This document shows positions 1 through 8,518 of a DNA stretch of 64,000 bases, piece by piece. Within the stretch, counting starts at the first letter, position 1; every line of letters starts with the position of its first letter. The stretch comes from Adhaeribacter arboris. Lineage in GTDB: Bacteria; Bacteroidota; Bacteroidia; Cytophagales; Hymenobacteraceae. The DNA lies in contig NZ_PYFT01000001.1 in assembly GCF_003023845.1 (NCBI RefSeq), positions 4,774,001 to 4,838,000 of the forward strand, in the 5' to 3' direction. A program made the position numbers and the translations under genes. Under the pieces are notes generated by a model. That model did no database searches. It was not told where the DNA came from and saw only the letters and a program-made list of their open reading frames with translations.

Positions 1-1
1 G

Positions 2-181
2 ACTGCCATTTTAGGTCGTAATGCTACTTATTCCGGACAAGTAATTAAATGGGACGATGCTTTAAATACCCAAATAAGCATTATGCCGGAAAAATTTGCC
101 TGGGATGCTCCTACACCTACTAAACCCGATGCCAACGGAAACTATCCTATCCCGACTCCCGGCGTTACCCGTGTTATTTAA
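2..181 (+). CDS. Gfo/Idh/MocA-family oxidoreductase, C-terminal end (partial)
   Basis: The reading frame is open from the window edge to a TAA at 179-181 and gives about 59 residues, including GRNATYSGQVIKWDDAL and a Pro-rich end with KFAWDAP. This tail is typical of secreted or cytoplasmic Gfo/Idh/MocA NAD(P)-dependent sugar oxidoreductases of Bacteroidota, where it closes the C-terminal substrate domain. The start and Rossmann fold lie outside the window, so the substrate cannot be inferred. A short hairpin with a T tract follows at 206-237. The family call rests on recognition of the tail only. Confidence 0.6.
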   Translation, partial: TAILGRNATYSGQVIKWDDALNTQISIMPEKFAWDAPTPTKPDANGNYPIPTPGVTRVI

Positions 182-205
182 ATTTTATATTTATAGTTTA
201 TTTAG

Positions 206-237
206 AAAAGCCTTCTCTCATCCGGAAGGTTTTTTTA
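206..237 (+). terminator. Probable Rho-independent terminator of the oxidoreductase gene
   Basis: CCTTC (211-215) pairs with GAAGG (225-229) around a 9-base loop. The stem is extended by A-T pairs and followed by a run of seven T. It sits about 25 bases after the stop codon. The GC stem is short, so strength is uncertain. Confidence 0.5.
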
Positions 238-401
238 TGTCAAATATTTTAGCTTGTTCTTGGGTTATTACCTTAGCGGGAGACCGGAGGTTAATAGCAT
301 TGTTGAACAAGATTCGTTTAAATCAGGAATAAAACTCATCCGGAAACATACTGTATCTAATTTTTAAGTAACATTAAGGCAGGTACTGATTTGTCTTTCT
401 T

Positions 402-2018
402 ATGCAAAATACCCTCTTCTTTTACCTTGCGCTACTCCTGGTAATTCTGTTTTTGGTAATGCTGGCCCGTCGGCTCAAAATCTCGTACCCGATTATTCTG
501 GTTTTGGGCGGATTGCTATTGAGCTTTATTCCCGGTCTGCCGGTGCTCCACGTAGAGCCTGAACTGATATTCTTGCTTTTTCTACCGCCATTACTGTACG
601 AAGCGGCCTGGTACACTTCCTGGAAAGAATTCTGGAAGTGGCGCCGGGTAATTGGTTCGTTTGCTTTTTTAATTGTCATTCTTACGGCCAGCGTTATTGC
701 TTTTATTTCGCAGGCCCTCATTCCGGGTTTTACTTTGGCTTTAGGTTTCTTATTGGGGGCTATAATTTCTCCACCCGATGCGGTTTCGGCTACGTCTATT
801 TTAAAAGATATATCGGTGCCTAAACGGATTGTTTCTATTCTGGAAGGAGAGAGTTTACTTAATGATGCGTCCAGCTTAATAGTTTTCCGGTTTGCTTTAA
901 CCGCAGTGGTATCCGGCGGTTTTGTTTTTCACGAAGCGATTACCAGTTTTTTTGTGGTGATTATAATGGGAACGCTTGTCGGTTTAAGTGTGGCTGTTGT
1001 GTTTTACGCTATTCACCGGTGGTTGCCTACTACGCCCAGCATGGATACGGTTCTTACTTTTATAGCGCCCTACATGATGTACATCACCGCCGAAAAATTC
1101 CATTTTTCGGGAGTTTTAGCGGTGGTTAGCGGCGGCTTATTTCTGTCGCATCACAGTCACACTATGCTCAGTCACCTGAGCCGGATACGTGGCGCAAACG
1201 TGTGGGCTACCGTAGGATTTGCGCTCAACGGCTTTATTTTTATGTTAATTGGGTTACAGTTGCCGGTTATTGTGCAACAGTTAGGAGACCATATTTCCCT
1301 GAGTGAAGCCATTATTTATGGTTTGCTTATTTCATTGGTAGTAATAATTACCCGGTTACTATGTGTAATGGGCGCGTCGATTTTTACCAAATTTATTAGC
1401 CGCTACATTACGACGGCCGATAGCAACCCTGGTTGGCGAGGACCTATTATTGTGGGTTGGGCCGGTATGCGCGGCGTAGTTTCTTTAGCTTCCGCTTTAT
1501 CTATTCCATTGGTATTGAGCAACGGCGAAGCTTTCCCGCAGCGAAACCTTATTTTGTTTATCACTTTCACGGTTATCTTGGTTACGTTGGTGTTTCAGGG
1601 TTTAACCTTGCCTTACCTAATCCGCTGGGTAAACGTACAAGAAACCGATTATCCCTTATCTTTAGCCGAACAAGATTTTTTAATACGGCGAAAGTTAAAA
1701 AGAGAAGCTTTAAAATTTATCGAGGAAAAGTATCCCAGCGCAGGCGATACCAACGAATTAATAAAAAGTTTGAAGTTGCGCTTACAAAGCGATATTACCT
1801 TTTTAGATTATTTTCATCAACCCGACGTAGAAGAAAAATGGGAGAGTGAAAACATTTTGAGTTACCGGGAAATTATGACGAATTTGTTTACTCAAGAACG
1901 GCAACTATTACATACCATCAATAAGAAAGCCGAAGTAGACGAAGATGTTGTGCGCAAACACCTGACTCTGCTAGACTTGGAAGAAGAAAAGCTGCGGCAG
2001 CAGTTTGAGAATGATTAA
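402..2018 (+). CDS. Na+/H+ antiporter, CPA1 (NhaP-like) family
   Basis: This is a 538-aa integral membrane protein with about 12 hydrophobic segments over residues 1-420 and a charged cytoplasmic tail of about 110 residues. The CPA1 signature GESLLND is present, with the Asn-Asp ion-binding pair at about N154/D155, followed by a conserved Arg-rich helix (SSLIVFRFAL). The family exchanges monovalent cations for protons across the inner membrane and serves pH and sodium homeostasis. Length and tail match bacterial CPA1 exchangers. The gene stands alone and converges on fabF, with 50 bases between the stop codons. Ion specificity (Na+, Li+ or K+) cannot be read from the sequence. Confidence 0.9.
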   Translation: MQNTLFFYLALLLVILFLVMLARRLKISYPIILVLGGLLLSFIPGLPVLHVEPELIFLLFLPPLLYEAAWYTSWKEFWKWRRVIGSFAFLIVILTASVIAFISQALIPGFTLALGFLLGAIISPPDAVSATSILKDISVPKRIVSILEGESLLNDASSLIVFRFALTAVVSGGFVFHEAITSFFVVIIMGTLVGLSVAVVFYAIHRWLPTTPSMDTVLTFIAPYMMYITAEKFHFSGVLAVVSGGLFLSHHSHTMLSHLSRIRGANVWATVGFALNGFIFMLIGLQLPVIVQQLGDHISLSEAIIYGLLISLVVIITRLLCVMGASIFTKFISRYITTADSNPGWRGPIIVGWAGMRGVVSLASALSIPLVLSNGEAFPQRNLILFITFTVILVTLVFQGLTLPYLIRWVNVQETDYPLSLAEQDFLIRRKLKREALKFIEEKYPSAGDTNELIKSLKLRLQSDITFLDYFHQPDVEEKWESENILSYREIMTNLFTQERQLLHTINKKAEVDEDVVRKHLTLLDLEEEKLRQQFEND

Positions 2019-2068
2019 CCCGCCGGGCTACCAGGCTTGCTTTTCTTCTTCCGCAAAACCTTGTTTAT

Positions 2069-3319
2069 TTAATCCGTATATTTTTTAAAAATAGCCGTAG
2101 CAGTATGGCCCCCAAATCCGAAAGTATTGTTCATGACGTAGTTTACCGGCTGCGCAACTGCTTCTCCCAGAATAAGGTTTAACCCTGCGGGCACTTCCGG
2201 GTCTACGTTTTCTACGTTAATAGTAGGCGGAATAATATTGTTATAGACGGCCAATACGCTAATAATACTTTCTACGGCCCCGGCAGCGCCTAATAGATGG
2301 CCGGTCATGGATTTAGTGGCGCTTATGGCTACCGGCAAATCCTGGAATATACTTTTTATAGCCTTCAATTCACTTAAATCGCCCATTCCGGTAGAAGTAG
2401 CGTGCGCATTTACGTAATCAATCTGCTCCGGACCAATTTGCGCATCCGCTAAGGCGCTTTTCATGCCTAGAGCGGCTCCTAAACCTTCCGGCGAAGTTCC
2501 GGTTAAATGATAAGCATCCCCGGCCATACCACCGCCAATTAATTCGGCATAAATCCGGGCCCCGCGTTTTACGGCGTGCTCCCGTTCTTCTAATATTAAT
2601 GCGCCGGCGCCTTCTCCCATTATAAATCCATCCCGGTCCTGGTCGAACGGCCGCGAAGCTTTCTCAGGTTCTTCATTGCGTTTAGATAAAGCCTGGGCGG
2701 CGCTAAAACCACCTACTGCCCCTTCGGTAATAGCCGCCTCCGAACCTCCGGCTACCATTATAGTAGCTTTGCCTAACCGAATAGTGTCAAAAGCATTAAT
2801 AATAGCGGTATTGGAAGAAGCGCAGGCCGAAACGGTGCAATAGTTTGGCCCGTACAGTTTATGCCGGATAGAAATAACCCCGGCGGCAATATCCACAATC
2901 ATTTTCGGGATGAAATACGGGTTAAATCGCGGGGTTCCGTCGCCGGCATGATACTCCCGTAACTGCTCTTCAAAAGTACCAATGCCGCCGTTGCCGGAGC
3001 CCCAGATTACTCCTACTTCGTACCGTTCCGTTTCCGATATTTGTTTGAAATCCAAGCCGGCATCCAGGATAGCCTGGTCACAGGCTGCAATGGCATATTG
3101 GGTAAATAAATCGTATTTTTTCAGTTCTTTCTTGTCTAGGTAATCTTCCGCCCGAAACGCCTTTACCTCGCAGCCAAACCTGGTTTTAAATTTACTTGCA
3201 TCAAATTTGGTAAGCGGGGCGGCTCCGCTTTTACCGGCCACAATATTCTGCCAGAATTCAGCCACGGTATTTCCTAGAGGGGTAATGGCTCCTAAACCCG
3301 TTATAACTACTCTTTTCAT
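2069..3319 (-). CDS. fabF: Beta-ketoacyl-ACP synthase II (FabF-type)
   Basis: This 416-aa thiolase-fold condensing enzyme elongates acyl-ACP with malonyl-ACP in fatty acid or related synthesis. The Cys-His-His triad is visible: Cys166 in SACASSN, His in NAHATSTGMGD and His in TGHLLGAAGAVE. The start is the ATG of MKRVVITGLG; an upstream in-frame extension of 23 residues lacks family similarity and overlaps the preceding gene. It lies 1 base after the DUF2798 gene and is the third gene of an operon headed by an SDR and preceded by a TetR-type operator. No acpP or other fab genes are adjacent, so this may be an accessory synthase rather than the housekeeping FabF. The gene symbol reflects family, not proven role. 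Confidence 0.85.
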   Translation of the reverse strand: MKRVVITGLGAITPLGNTVAEFWQNIVAGKSGAAPLTKFDASKFKTRFGCEVKAFRAEDYLDKKELKKYDLFTQYAIAACDQAILDAGLDFKQISETERYEVGVIWGSGNGGIGTFEEQLREYHAGDGTPRFNPYFIPKMIVDIAAGVISIRHKLYGPNYCTVSACASSNTAIINAFDTIRLGKATIMVAGGSEAAITEGAVGGFSAAQALSKRNEEPEKASRPFDQDRDGFIMGEGAGALILEEREHAVKRGARIYAELIGGGMAGDAYHLTGTSPEGLGAALGMKSALADAQIGPEQIDYVNAHATSTGMGDLSELKAIKSIFQDLPVAISATKSMTGHLLGAAGAVESIISVLAVYNNIIPPTINVENVDPEVPAGLNLILGEAVAQPVNYVMNNTFGFGGHTATAIFKKYTD

Positions 3320-3320
3320 A

Positions 3321-3554
3321 TTAATCACTCTTCTCCCAAGAGTTTTCTTTAAATAAATATTGCACAAATAACTGCACTTTAGGACCAATAAACAAAATAG
3401 CCGGAATAACTACCGCGTAGCCCATCAGCCAGGACCGCAGCCAGATTGCCAAAAACTTCTCCCCGAAACCAATATTTATTCCGATGAGAGTAAAAGAAAT
3501 AATACCGGTAGTAACAATACCCATGAGGAGGGCAAAAGCAATTTTTTGTTTCAT
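3321..3554 (-). CDS. DUF2798-family small membrane protein
   Basis: The 77-aa protein has two strongly hydrophobic segments (about residues 4-28 and 36-60), separated by a loop with WLRSW, and matches the size and pattern of DUF2798 proteins. The function of the family is unknown. It lies between an SDR gene (22 bases upstream) and fabF (1 base downstream) on the same strand, so it is almost certainly co-transcribed with them under the operator at 4435-4450. Its retention between two enzymes suggests a membrane role linked to lipid modification, but that is inference. Confidence 0.7.
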   Translation of the reverse strand: MKQKIAFALLMGIVTTGIISFTLIGINIGFGEKFLAIWLRSWLMGYAVVIPAILFIGPKVQLFVQYLFKENSWEKSD

Positions 3555-3576
3555 AACGCTCTGATTTTTAAAATTT

Positions 3577-4344
3577 TTAGCTGTTTTGCGGCTGAGCTTG
3601 TTTCCGCGATTGAAATAGGACTTGCAGCGCCGCTTCCGGCGAAGAGCGGAATAATTGGTAAATTTGCTCGGTATTACCTACCCGTATTTCGTATTCATTT
3701 TTCTCCAGCGCTTTTACGAAAGCTTCGGCTACGGCCAGGGGCGGAATACCATTATGGCCACCAATAGGCTGCGAAAATTCGGTATCTACCAAGGGTGGCA
3801 TGAGTTCAAAAACCTTAATGGCGGATGTCTCTGCCAAGGCTAAACGTAAAGCTTGCGAGTACGAGTGCAAAGCCGCTTTACTCGCGGAGTAACCCACCAA
3901 AGCGCCCGGTACAAAAGCCACAATCGACGATACATTTACAATAGCCGCTTCCGGCTGATTTTTTAAAATGGGAAGCAGTTTTTCGTTTAACCGGATAACC
4001 GATAAATAATTAGTATGCATTTCCTCGGCTGCTTTTTCGAAGGCATTGACCGTGGGGTCGGTAATATCATACAACAAAGCGTGCCCAGCGTTATTGATTA
4101 CTATATTCAGGTCCGGGAAATCCGAGTAAAGCGTGTTTACCAGATTAGTAACGTCCGCTTCTTTGCTCACATCCGACACTATTGCCGTTACATTTGGTAG
4201 CTGAATAGTTGCTCGTTGTAAACGCTCCTTATTCCGGCCGGTGATAATTACCTGGTTGTTATTTTGGGTTAATAATTTGGCTAATTCTAAACCAATACCA
4301 GCACTCCCGCCGGTAATTAGTATTGTGTTTCCAGTTGTTTTCAT
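3577..4344 (-). CDS. SDR-family oxidoreductase (DltE-like)
   Basis: This is a 255-aa classical short-chain dehydrogenase. The N-terminal cofactor motif TGGSAGIG, the NNAG motif and the catalytic YSASK (Tyr and Lys about residues 153-157) are all present, so it should be an active NAD(P)H-dependent oxidoreductase. It resembles the DltE/YqjQ-like group, whose physiological substrates are poorly known. It is the first gene of the operon with the DUF2798 gene and fabF. A 16-base TetR-type operator lies about 90 bases upstream, matching the one before tetR. Together with the synthase it could form a small lipid or polyketide modification unit (inference). Confidence 0.85.
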   Translation of the reverse strand: MKTTGNTILITGGSAGIGLELAKLLTQNNNQVIITGRNKERLQRATIQLPNVTAIVSDVSKEADVTNLVNTLYSDFPDLNIVINNAGHALLYDITDPTVNAFEKAAEEMHTNYLSVIRLNEKLLPILKNQPEAAIVNVSSIVAFVPGALVGYSASKAALHSYSQALRLALAETSAIKVFELMPPLVDTEFSQPIGGHNGIPPLAVAEAFVKALEKNEYEIRVGNTEQIYQLFRSSPEAALQVLFQSRKQAQPQNS

Positions 4345-4434
4345 AAAGTTGTATTTGATTAAAATGTACGTTTTAAGAACTGATTGCCTAGCAACTTGCC
4401 AGAAGTTTTTCAGATAAGATTTATGTCTAATTTT

Positions 4435-4450
4435 TATACCAATCGGTATA
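4435..4450 (-). promoter_or_regulatory. TetR-type operator O1 upstream of the SDR-DUF2798-fabF operon
   Basis: TATACC, four bases, GGTATA forms a perfect 6-4-6 inverted repeat. The same half-sites recur at 5080-5095 before tetR. The position about 90 bases upstream of the SDR start fits the promoter region of the operon. Paired identical palindromes around a tetR gene are the usual arrangement for autorepression plus control of a neighbour. Confidence 0.75.
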
Positions 4451-4466
4451 TTTTTAAATAAAAAAT

Positions 4467-5054
4467 TTAAGTTAATTCTTCAATTAGTTTTTCGACGGAT
4501 TGTAAAATAGCCTTCCGAAAATTGGTTTTTCCGGTAAGTTTGGTGATCATAATAGCACCTTCAATCATGGCAATAAGAGTTAGGGCGGTTTGGTCAGGGT
4601 TTACATCGGTGCGAAATTCTTTATTTTGAATTCCCCCATTTATCAGTTGTGAAATTTTGCTTTTCCAGTCAGTAATGGCATCGGCCGCTTTATTTTTTAA
4701 AATTGGATGCGTGTCATCGGCTTCAATGGCGGTGTTTAAAATAGGGCATCCTCCCACCGGAAAAGGAAATTTTAAAAAATTATCGTATACCCGTACGTAA
4801 ACCAATAATTTATCCTTTGCCGACGTTTGCTTTTCTATTTCGGAATGAATAATTCGTTGTACCTGGGCCAAATTAAATTCAAAGGCGGCTACGGCTACTT
4901 CGTCTTTATTCTCGAAGTTGCCGTAAATACTGCCTTTCGTTAAGCCAGTAGCATCGGTAATATCGGCGATAGAAGTACCCGCATACCCTTTGGTATTAAA
5001 AATAGGAGCTGTTTTCTCTATTATAAATTGCCGGGTTCTTTCTGCCTTACTCAC
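4467..5054 (-). CDS. TetR/AcrR-family transcriptional regulator
   Basis: The 195-aa protein has an N-terminal helix-turn-helix (about residues 25-46, with TSIADITDATGLTKGSIYGNF) typical of TetR repressors, and a helical ligand-binding C-terminal domain. The start is a GTG giving MSKAERTR, which fits the family; no ATG lies nearby. It is followed on the same strand by the SDR operon after 122 bases. Perfect TATACC-N4-GGTATA palindromes precede both transcription units, so autorepression and repression of the SDR-DUF2798-fabF operon are likely. The inducer is unknown; a lipophilic or electrophilic compound would suit the regulated enzymes (inference). Confidence 0.88.
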   Translation of the reverse strand: MSKAERTRQFIIEKTAPIFNTKGYAGTSIADITDATGLTKGSIYGNFENKDEVAVAAFEFNLAQVQRIIHSEIEKQTSAKDKLLVYVRVYDNFLKFPFPVGGCPILNTAIEADDTHPILKNKAADAITDWKSKISQLINGGIQNKEFRTDVNPDQTALTLIAMIEGAIMITKLTGKTNFRKAILQSVEKLIEELT

Positions 5055-5079
5055 TTTGGTTTCAATAATGGTTTAAAAT

Positions 5080-5095
5080 TATACCATTTGGTATA
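5080..5095 (-). promoter_or_regulatory. TetR-type operator O2 upstream of tetR
   Basis: This TATACC-N4-GGTATA palindrome ends 25 bases before the GTG start of the tetR gene. The half-sites are identical to O1 (4435-4450) and only the four-base centre differs. Its position over the promoter supports autorepression. Confidence 0.75.
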
Positions 5096-5258
5096 TTATA
5101 CAAATAAATAGCTCAAAAAGTTTAAGAAATTTATAATTTTAAATCAGATAATTTACTCGCCTGTAACTTGCAGTTAATTAAAGTTAGTACGAACAGTCAA
5201 TTTTGGGAGAATACTAGTTTATTTACACGGCCAATCATTCTCTTATTCCCTAGCTTGT

Positions 5259-6365
5259 ATGAGCAACCTGCTTAAAGATATTTACTCGCCCAGCTTTTAT
5301 AATGCTTTAGCTACCGGTTTAAATAAAATAATTCCCGGCTTCGAAAGGCAAATATTTATTTCTCTGATCCTGACGGAAAATTTCCAGGAAAAGGAATTGA
5401 AAGAGCGGATGCGGCATACTACTCAAGCTTTGCGGGCCTTTATGCCGGATAATTTTGCCGAGGCGGCTCACCTGCTGCCCGCTATAATTACGCAATTAAA
5501 AGACGATGGCTTTAGCGAAGGCCGATTGGAGTTTCTGTTCTTGCCGGATTACATTGCAACCTACGGCTTAGCCGATTACGAAAATTCAATAAAAGCGCTG
5601 GAACACGTAACCCAATACATTACCGGCGAATTTGCTATCAGGCCTTTTCTATTGCATTACTACGAACCGACCCTGGCTCAGATGTTAAGCTGGTCGCGCC
5701 ACGAAAAATACCAGGTGCGCCGTTTAGCCAGCGAAGGCTCGCGCCCCCGGCTACCCTGGGCGATGGCGGTGCCGGCTTTAAAGAAAGATCCTTCTCCGGT
5801 GTTGCCCATTCTGGAAAATTTAAAAAATGATTCTTCGGAAATTGTACGGCCGAGTGTGGCCAATAACCTGAACGATATTGCTAAAGACCACCCTTCCATT
5901 GTGCTGCAAATTGCCGCCCAATGGAAGGAGACCAGCAAAGAAATTGATGCCTTAATAAAACATGGCTGCCGCACTCTGCTCAAACAAGGCCACCCGGAAA
6001 TACTGAACCATTATGGTCTGTCGGCTAAAAACGTTACGCTGGCCAACTTTAAAATAAATACCCCGGAGGTTTTCATGGGAAATAACCTGGAATTTAGTTT
6101 TAAAATTAAAAATGAGCAATCGATGAATCAGATAATCCGGGTAGAATACGCCATTTACTACCTGCGACAAAATAATACCTACGCCAAAAAAGTCTTTAAA
6201 ATAAGTGAGCGCCTATTTCTCCCCCAGGAAGAAATTACCATAACCCGCCGGCAAAGTTTTAAACGGATCACCACCCGCACGTTTTACCCGGGGCAACACC
6301 GCTTAGGTTTAATTTTAAATGGCGAAGAAAAAGAAGTTAAACCTTTCGATTTGGTGGTCAAATAA
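5259..6365 (+). CDS. DNA alkylation repair protein (AlkD/HEAT-like)
   Basis: The 368-aa protein is almost wholly helical, with HEAT-like repeats in the centre (for example HEKYQVRRLASEGSRPRLPW followed by a repeat with SSEIVRPSVANNLND). This arrangement is characteristic of the AlkC/AlkD superfamily of DNA glycosylases, which excise N3- and N7-alkylated purines without base flipping. The length matches the longer AlkC-like forms, which carry a C-terminal beta domain; here residues about 265-368 look beta-rich (EFSFKIKNEQ). It stands alone with its own promoter region. AlkC against AlkD-like assignment is not settled. Confidence 0.8.
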   Translation: MSNLLKDIYSPSFYNALATGLNKIIPGFERQIFISLILTENFQEKELKERMRHTTQALRAFMPDNFAEAAHLLPAIITQLKDDGFSEGRLEFLFLPDYIATYGLADYENSIKALEHVTQYITGEFAIRPFLLHYYEPTLAQMLSWSRHEKYQVRRLASEGSRPRLPWAMAVPALKKDPSPVLPILENLKNDSSEIVRPSVANNLNDIAKDHPSIVLQIAAQWKETSKEIDALIKHGCRTLLKQGHPEILNHYGLSAKNVTLANFKINTPEVFMGNNLEFSFKIKNEQSMNQIIRVEYAIYYLRQNNTYAKKVFKISERLFLPQEEITITRRQSFKRITTRTFYPGQHRLGLILNGEEKEVKPFDLVVK

Positions 6366-6726
6366 AACTGGCGTTTTAAAAGAAATAGAAATCGGAAGTT
6401 CATTTCTGTTTATGGAACAGTCATGGTAATCATTCCCTGTCTCTCCGAAAAAAGACTTTTCTCTAAATTAGCGCGAGTGGTCCGATCGTGTTTCTTATCA
6501 TGGGAGGTCGTATTGGCTAATGAAACTGGATATGCATGCCTACAATTATTAAGCTAGGCGGCTCAAGTAAAGTAAATTATTCGCAAATTCTATTTGAAAC
6601 TCTTTGCCAAAATCATGTACTTGGCGAAAAATTTTAAAAATTTCAATGGCTTACCCGATTATAGCTGGTTTAACCTCTTGCCGGAAAGTCCTGATTTTTA
6701 TTCTTACTACGAAATAACTTTAAACT
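6366..6726. other. Intergenic region without recognised features
   Basis: These 361 bases separate the alkylation-repair gene from the aldehyde dehydrogenase gene. I see no credible ORF, long hairpin or repeat. The downstream part must hold the promoter of the dehydrogenase gene, but no convincing TAnnTTTG box was found. Confidence 0.5.
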
Positions 6727-8271
6727 ATGGCAAAAATTATTTCTCCGCAAGTTGACTTTGCTGAACTGATCCGGCAGGTAAAGCAGGTAACTCCCGAAAT
6801 TTACGATCAGCAGGGTAATTACCTGAATCTTATGGAAGGTCGCTGGCAGGAACCGGGTACTCCCCGGGAATTTGTAACGCCCATCGACGGCTCTGTATTG
6901 GGTAATCTGCCTTTTCTGGACAAAGCTACGGCGCTACGGGCCGTACACGGCGCTCACCGCGAAGCCGCCGATTGGTGCCGGGTAGACCTGGACGAGCGCA
7001 AACAGCGCGTCCAGGATTGCCTCGACCAGCTCCGCGATAACGTAGAACTGATTGGTAAATTGCTCATGTGGGAAATTGGTAAAACCTACAAACTAGGCTT
7101 TACCGACATCGACCGCTGCATCGACGGCGTGCAATGGTACGTCGATAATATCGAGGAAATGCTGGGCCGCCGGGAGCCCTTGGGCGTGGTTTCCAACATT
7201 GCCTCCTGGAACTATCCCATGTCGGTGCTGATGCACGCGGTATTGGTGCAGGTACTTTGCGGCAACGCGGCTATTGCTAAAACCCCAACCGACGGTGGCT
7301 TTATCTCGTTGAGCGTAACGTTTGCGATTGCCCGTCGCTGTGGTTTGCCCGTGACCCTGGTTAGCGGTTCGGGGGGTGAGTTAAGCGATGTATTGGTGAA
7401 AGACCAGGCTATCGAATGTCTTTCCTTCGTGGGTGGCCGCTACAACGGCCGCAATATTGCCGACGCCTTAGCTTCGGTGCACAAGCGTTACATGTTGGAA
7501 ATGGAAGGTGTGAATACCTACGGCATCTGGAATTTTTCCGATTGGAATAACCTGGGCGACCAATTAAAAAAAGGCTACGATTACGGCAAACAACGCTGCA
7601 CTGCCTACGTGCGTTTTGTGGTGGAACGCCGTTTATTTCCGCAATTTTTAGAAACTTACTGGACTGCTATCCGCAGCCTGAAAATAGGAAATCCTACCTT
7701 GGTTGACAACCCCACCGATAAACTGCCCGATTTGCATTTTGGACCGGTAATCAACAGCCGGCAGGCCGAAGATTTGGATCGTTTGTATACCAATGCGCTT
7801 AAAACCGGTGCTACGCCTTTCTACGAAGGTAAATTAGATGATTCGTTATTTTTACCAGATCAGGATCGTTCGGCGTACCGCGCCCCGCGCGCTCTGGTGA
7901 ATTTACCGCGCCAAAGTGAGTTATACTTTAAAGAACCTTTCGGGCCGATTGATTCGGTAGTACTCGTGGATCGGGTAGAAGAACTGGTAGGGGAGATGAA
8001 TATTTCCAACGGCGCCTTAGTAGCTGCCGTCGCCTCCGATGATACCAAATGGGCGCAACGCACCGCGAAAGAAGTACGGGCCTTTAAAGTAGGCATTAAC
8101 AAGCTCCGTTCCCGTGGCGACCGCGAAGAAGTTTTCGGCGGCTTAGGCGAATCGTGGAAAGGTGCTTTTGTGGGTGGTAAATTGCTGGTAGAAGCTGTAA
8201 CCCAAGGTGCCCCTTCGGAACTGGTGCTCGGTAATTACCAGGATGCTACTTTACTGCCGGAGAAAATTTAA
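6727..8271 (+). CDS. Aldehyde dehydrogenase family protein
   Basis: This 514-aa NAD(P)+-dependent dehydrogenase keeps the catalytic Cys (about C291, in KQRCTAY) and the general base Glu (about E258), 33 residues apart as expected. The usual ELGGK box reads EMEGVN, so the loop around the Glu differs from typical members. The cofactor-binding part (SNIASWNYPMSVLMHAVL) is well conserved. It oxidises an aldehyde to an acid; the substrate is unknown. The gene is monocistronic and codon use looks native. It forms the left chromosomal flank of the cassette array beginning near 8473. Confidence 0.88.
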   Translation: MAKIISPQVDFAELIRQVKQVTPEIYDQQGNYLNLMEGRWQEPGTPREFVTPIDGSVLGNLPFLDKATALRAVHGAHREAADWCRVDLDERKQRVQDCLDQLRDNVELIGKLLMWEIGKTYKLGFTDIDRCIDGVQWYVDNIEEMLGRREPLGVVSNIASWNYPMSVLMHAVLVQVLCGNAAIAKTPTDGGFISLSVTFAIARRCGLPVTLVSGSGGELSDVLVKDQAIECLSFVGGRYNGRNIADALASVHKRYMLEMEGVNTYGIWNFSDWNNLGDQLKKGYDYGKQRCTAYVRFVVERRLFPQFLETYWTAIRSLKIGNPTLVDNPTDKLPDLHFGPVINSRQAEDLDRLYTNALKTGATPFYEGKLDDSLFLPDQDRSAYRAPRALVNLPRQSELYFKEPFGPIDSVVLVDRVEELVGEMNISNGALVAAVASDDTKWAQRTAKEVRAFKVGINKLRSRGDREEVFGGLGESWKGAFVGGKLLVEAVTQGAPSELVLGNYQDATLLPEKI

Positions 8272-8424
8272 AAAAAGATTTTGCTGGATTGCTTTTAGGC
8301 TGAAAATTTAAAAAAATCATTGGAAACCTGGGATTGGCGAAGTAGCTGGTTCTAGGTTTTTTGTTTATGGGCATTTCTTAAATGAATAAATATATACTAT
8401 ATTCGTTAATACAGGTACGTTTAT

Positions 8425-8480
8425 CCAGCTAACGGGTGTGGTATAAATACCAGTACTGGCGTTTAGCAGTAAGTTGGTGG
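8425..8480 (+). repeat. Left boundary of cassette array (R'-like GTTGGTGG and upstream hairpin)
   Basis: GTTGGTGG at 8473-8480 is the exact reverse complement of CCACCAAC at 10003-10010, beyond the next gene. This is the relation expected between the first bases of an integron cassette and the R'' box of its own attC. Upstream, GCTAACG (8428-8434) nearly pairs with CGTTTAGC (8460-8467), and GGTATAAATACC (8440-8451) is self-complementary. I could not find a clean attC fold, so this may be a degenerate attC, an attI-like site or a secondary chromosomal site. Confidence 0.5.
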
Positions 8481-8518
8481 CAATATTAAAAAGGGACGTA
8501 AAAAAGGAATAATTTAAA

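Noticed and set aside
96-332. ORF of 78 codons over the window start
   Set aside because: It overlaps the end of the oxidoreductase gene in another frame and runs through the terminator hairpin; no family similarity.
7400-7600. Aldehyde dehydrogenase as an inactive homologue because ELGGK is altered
   Set aside because: Both catalytic residues (Glu258 and Cys291) are present at normal spacing, so loss of activity cannot be claimed.
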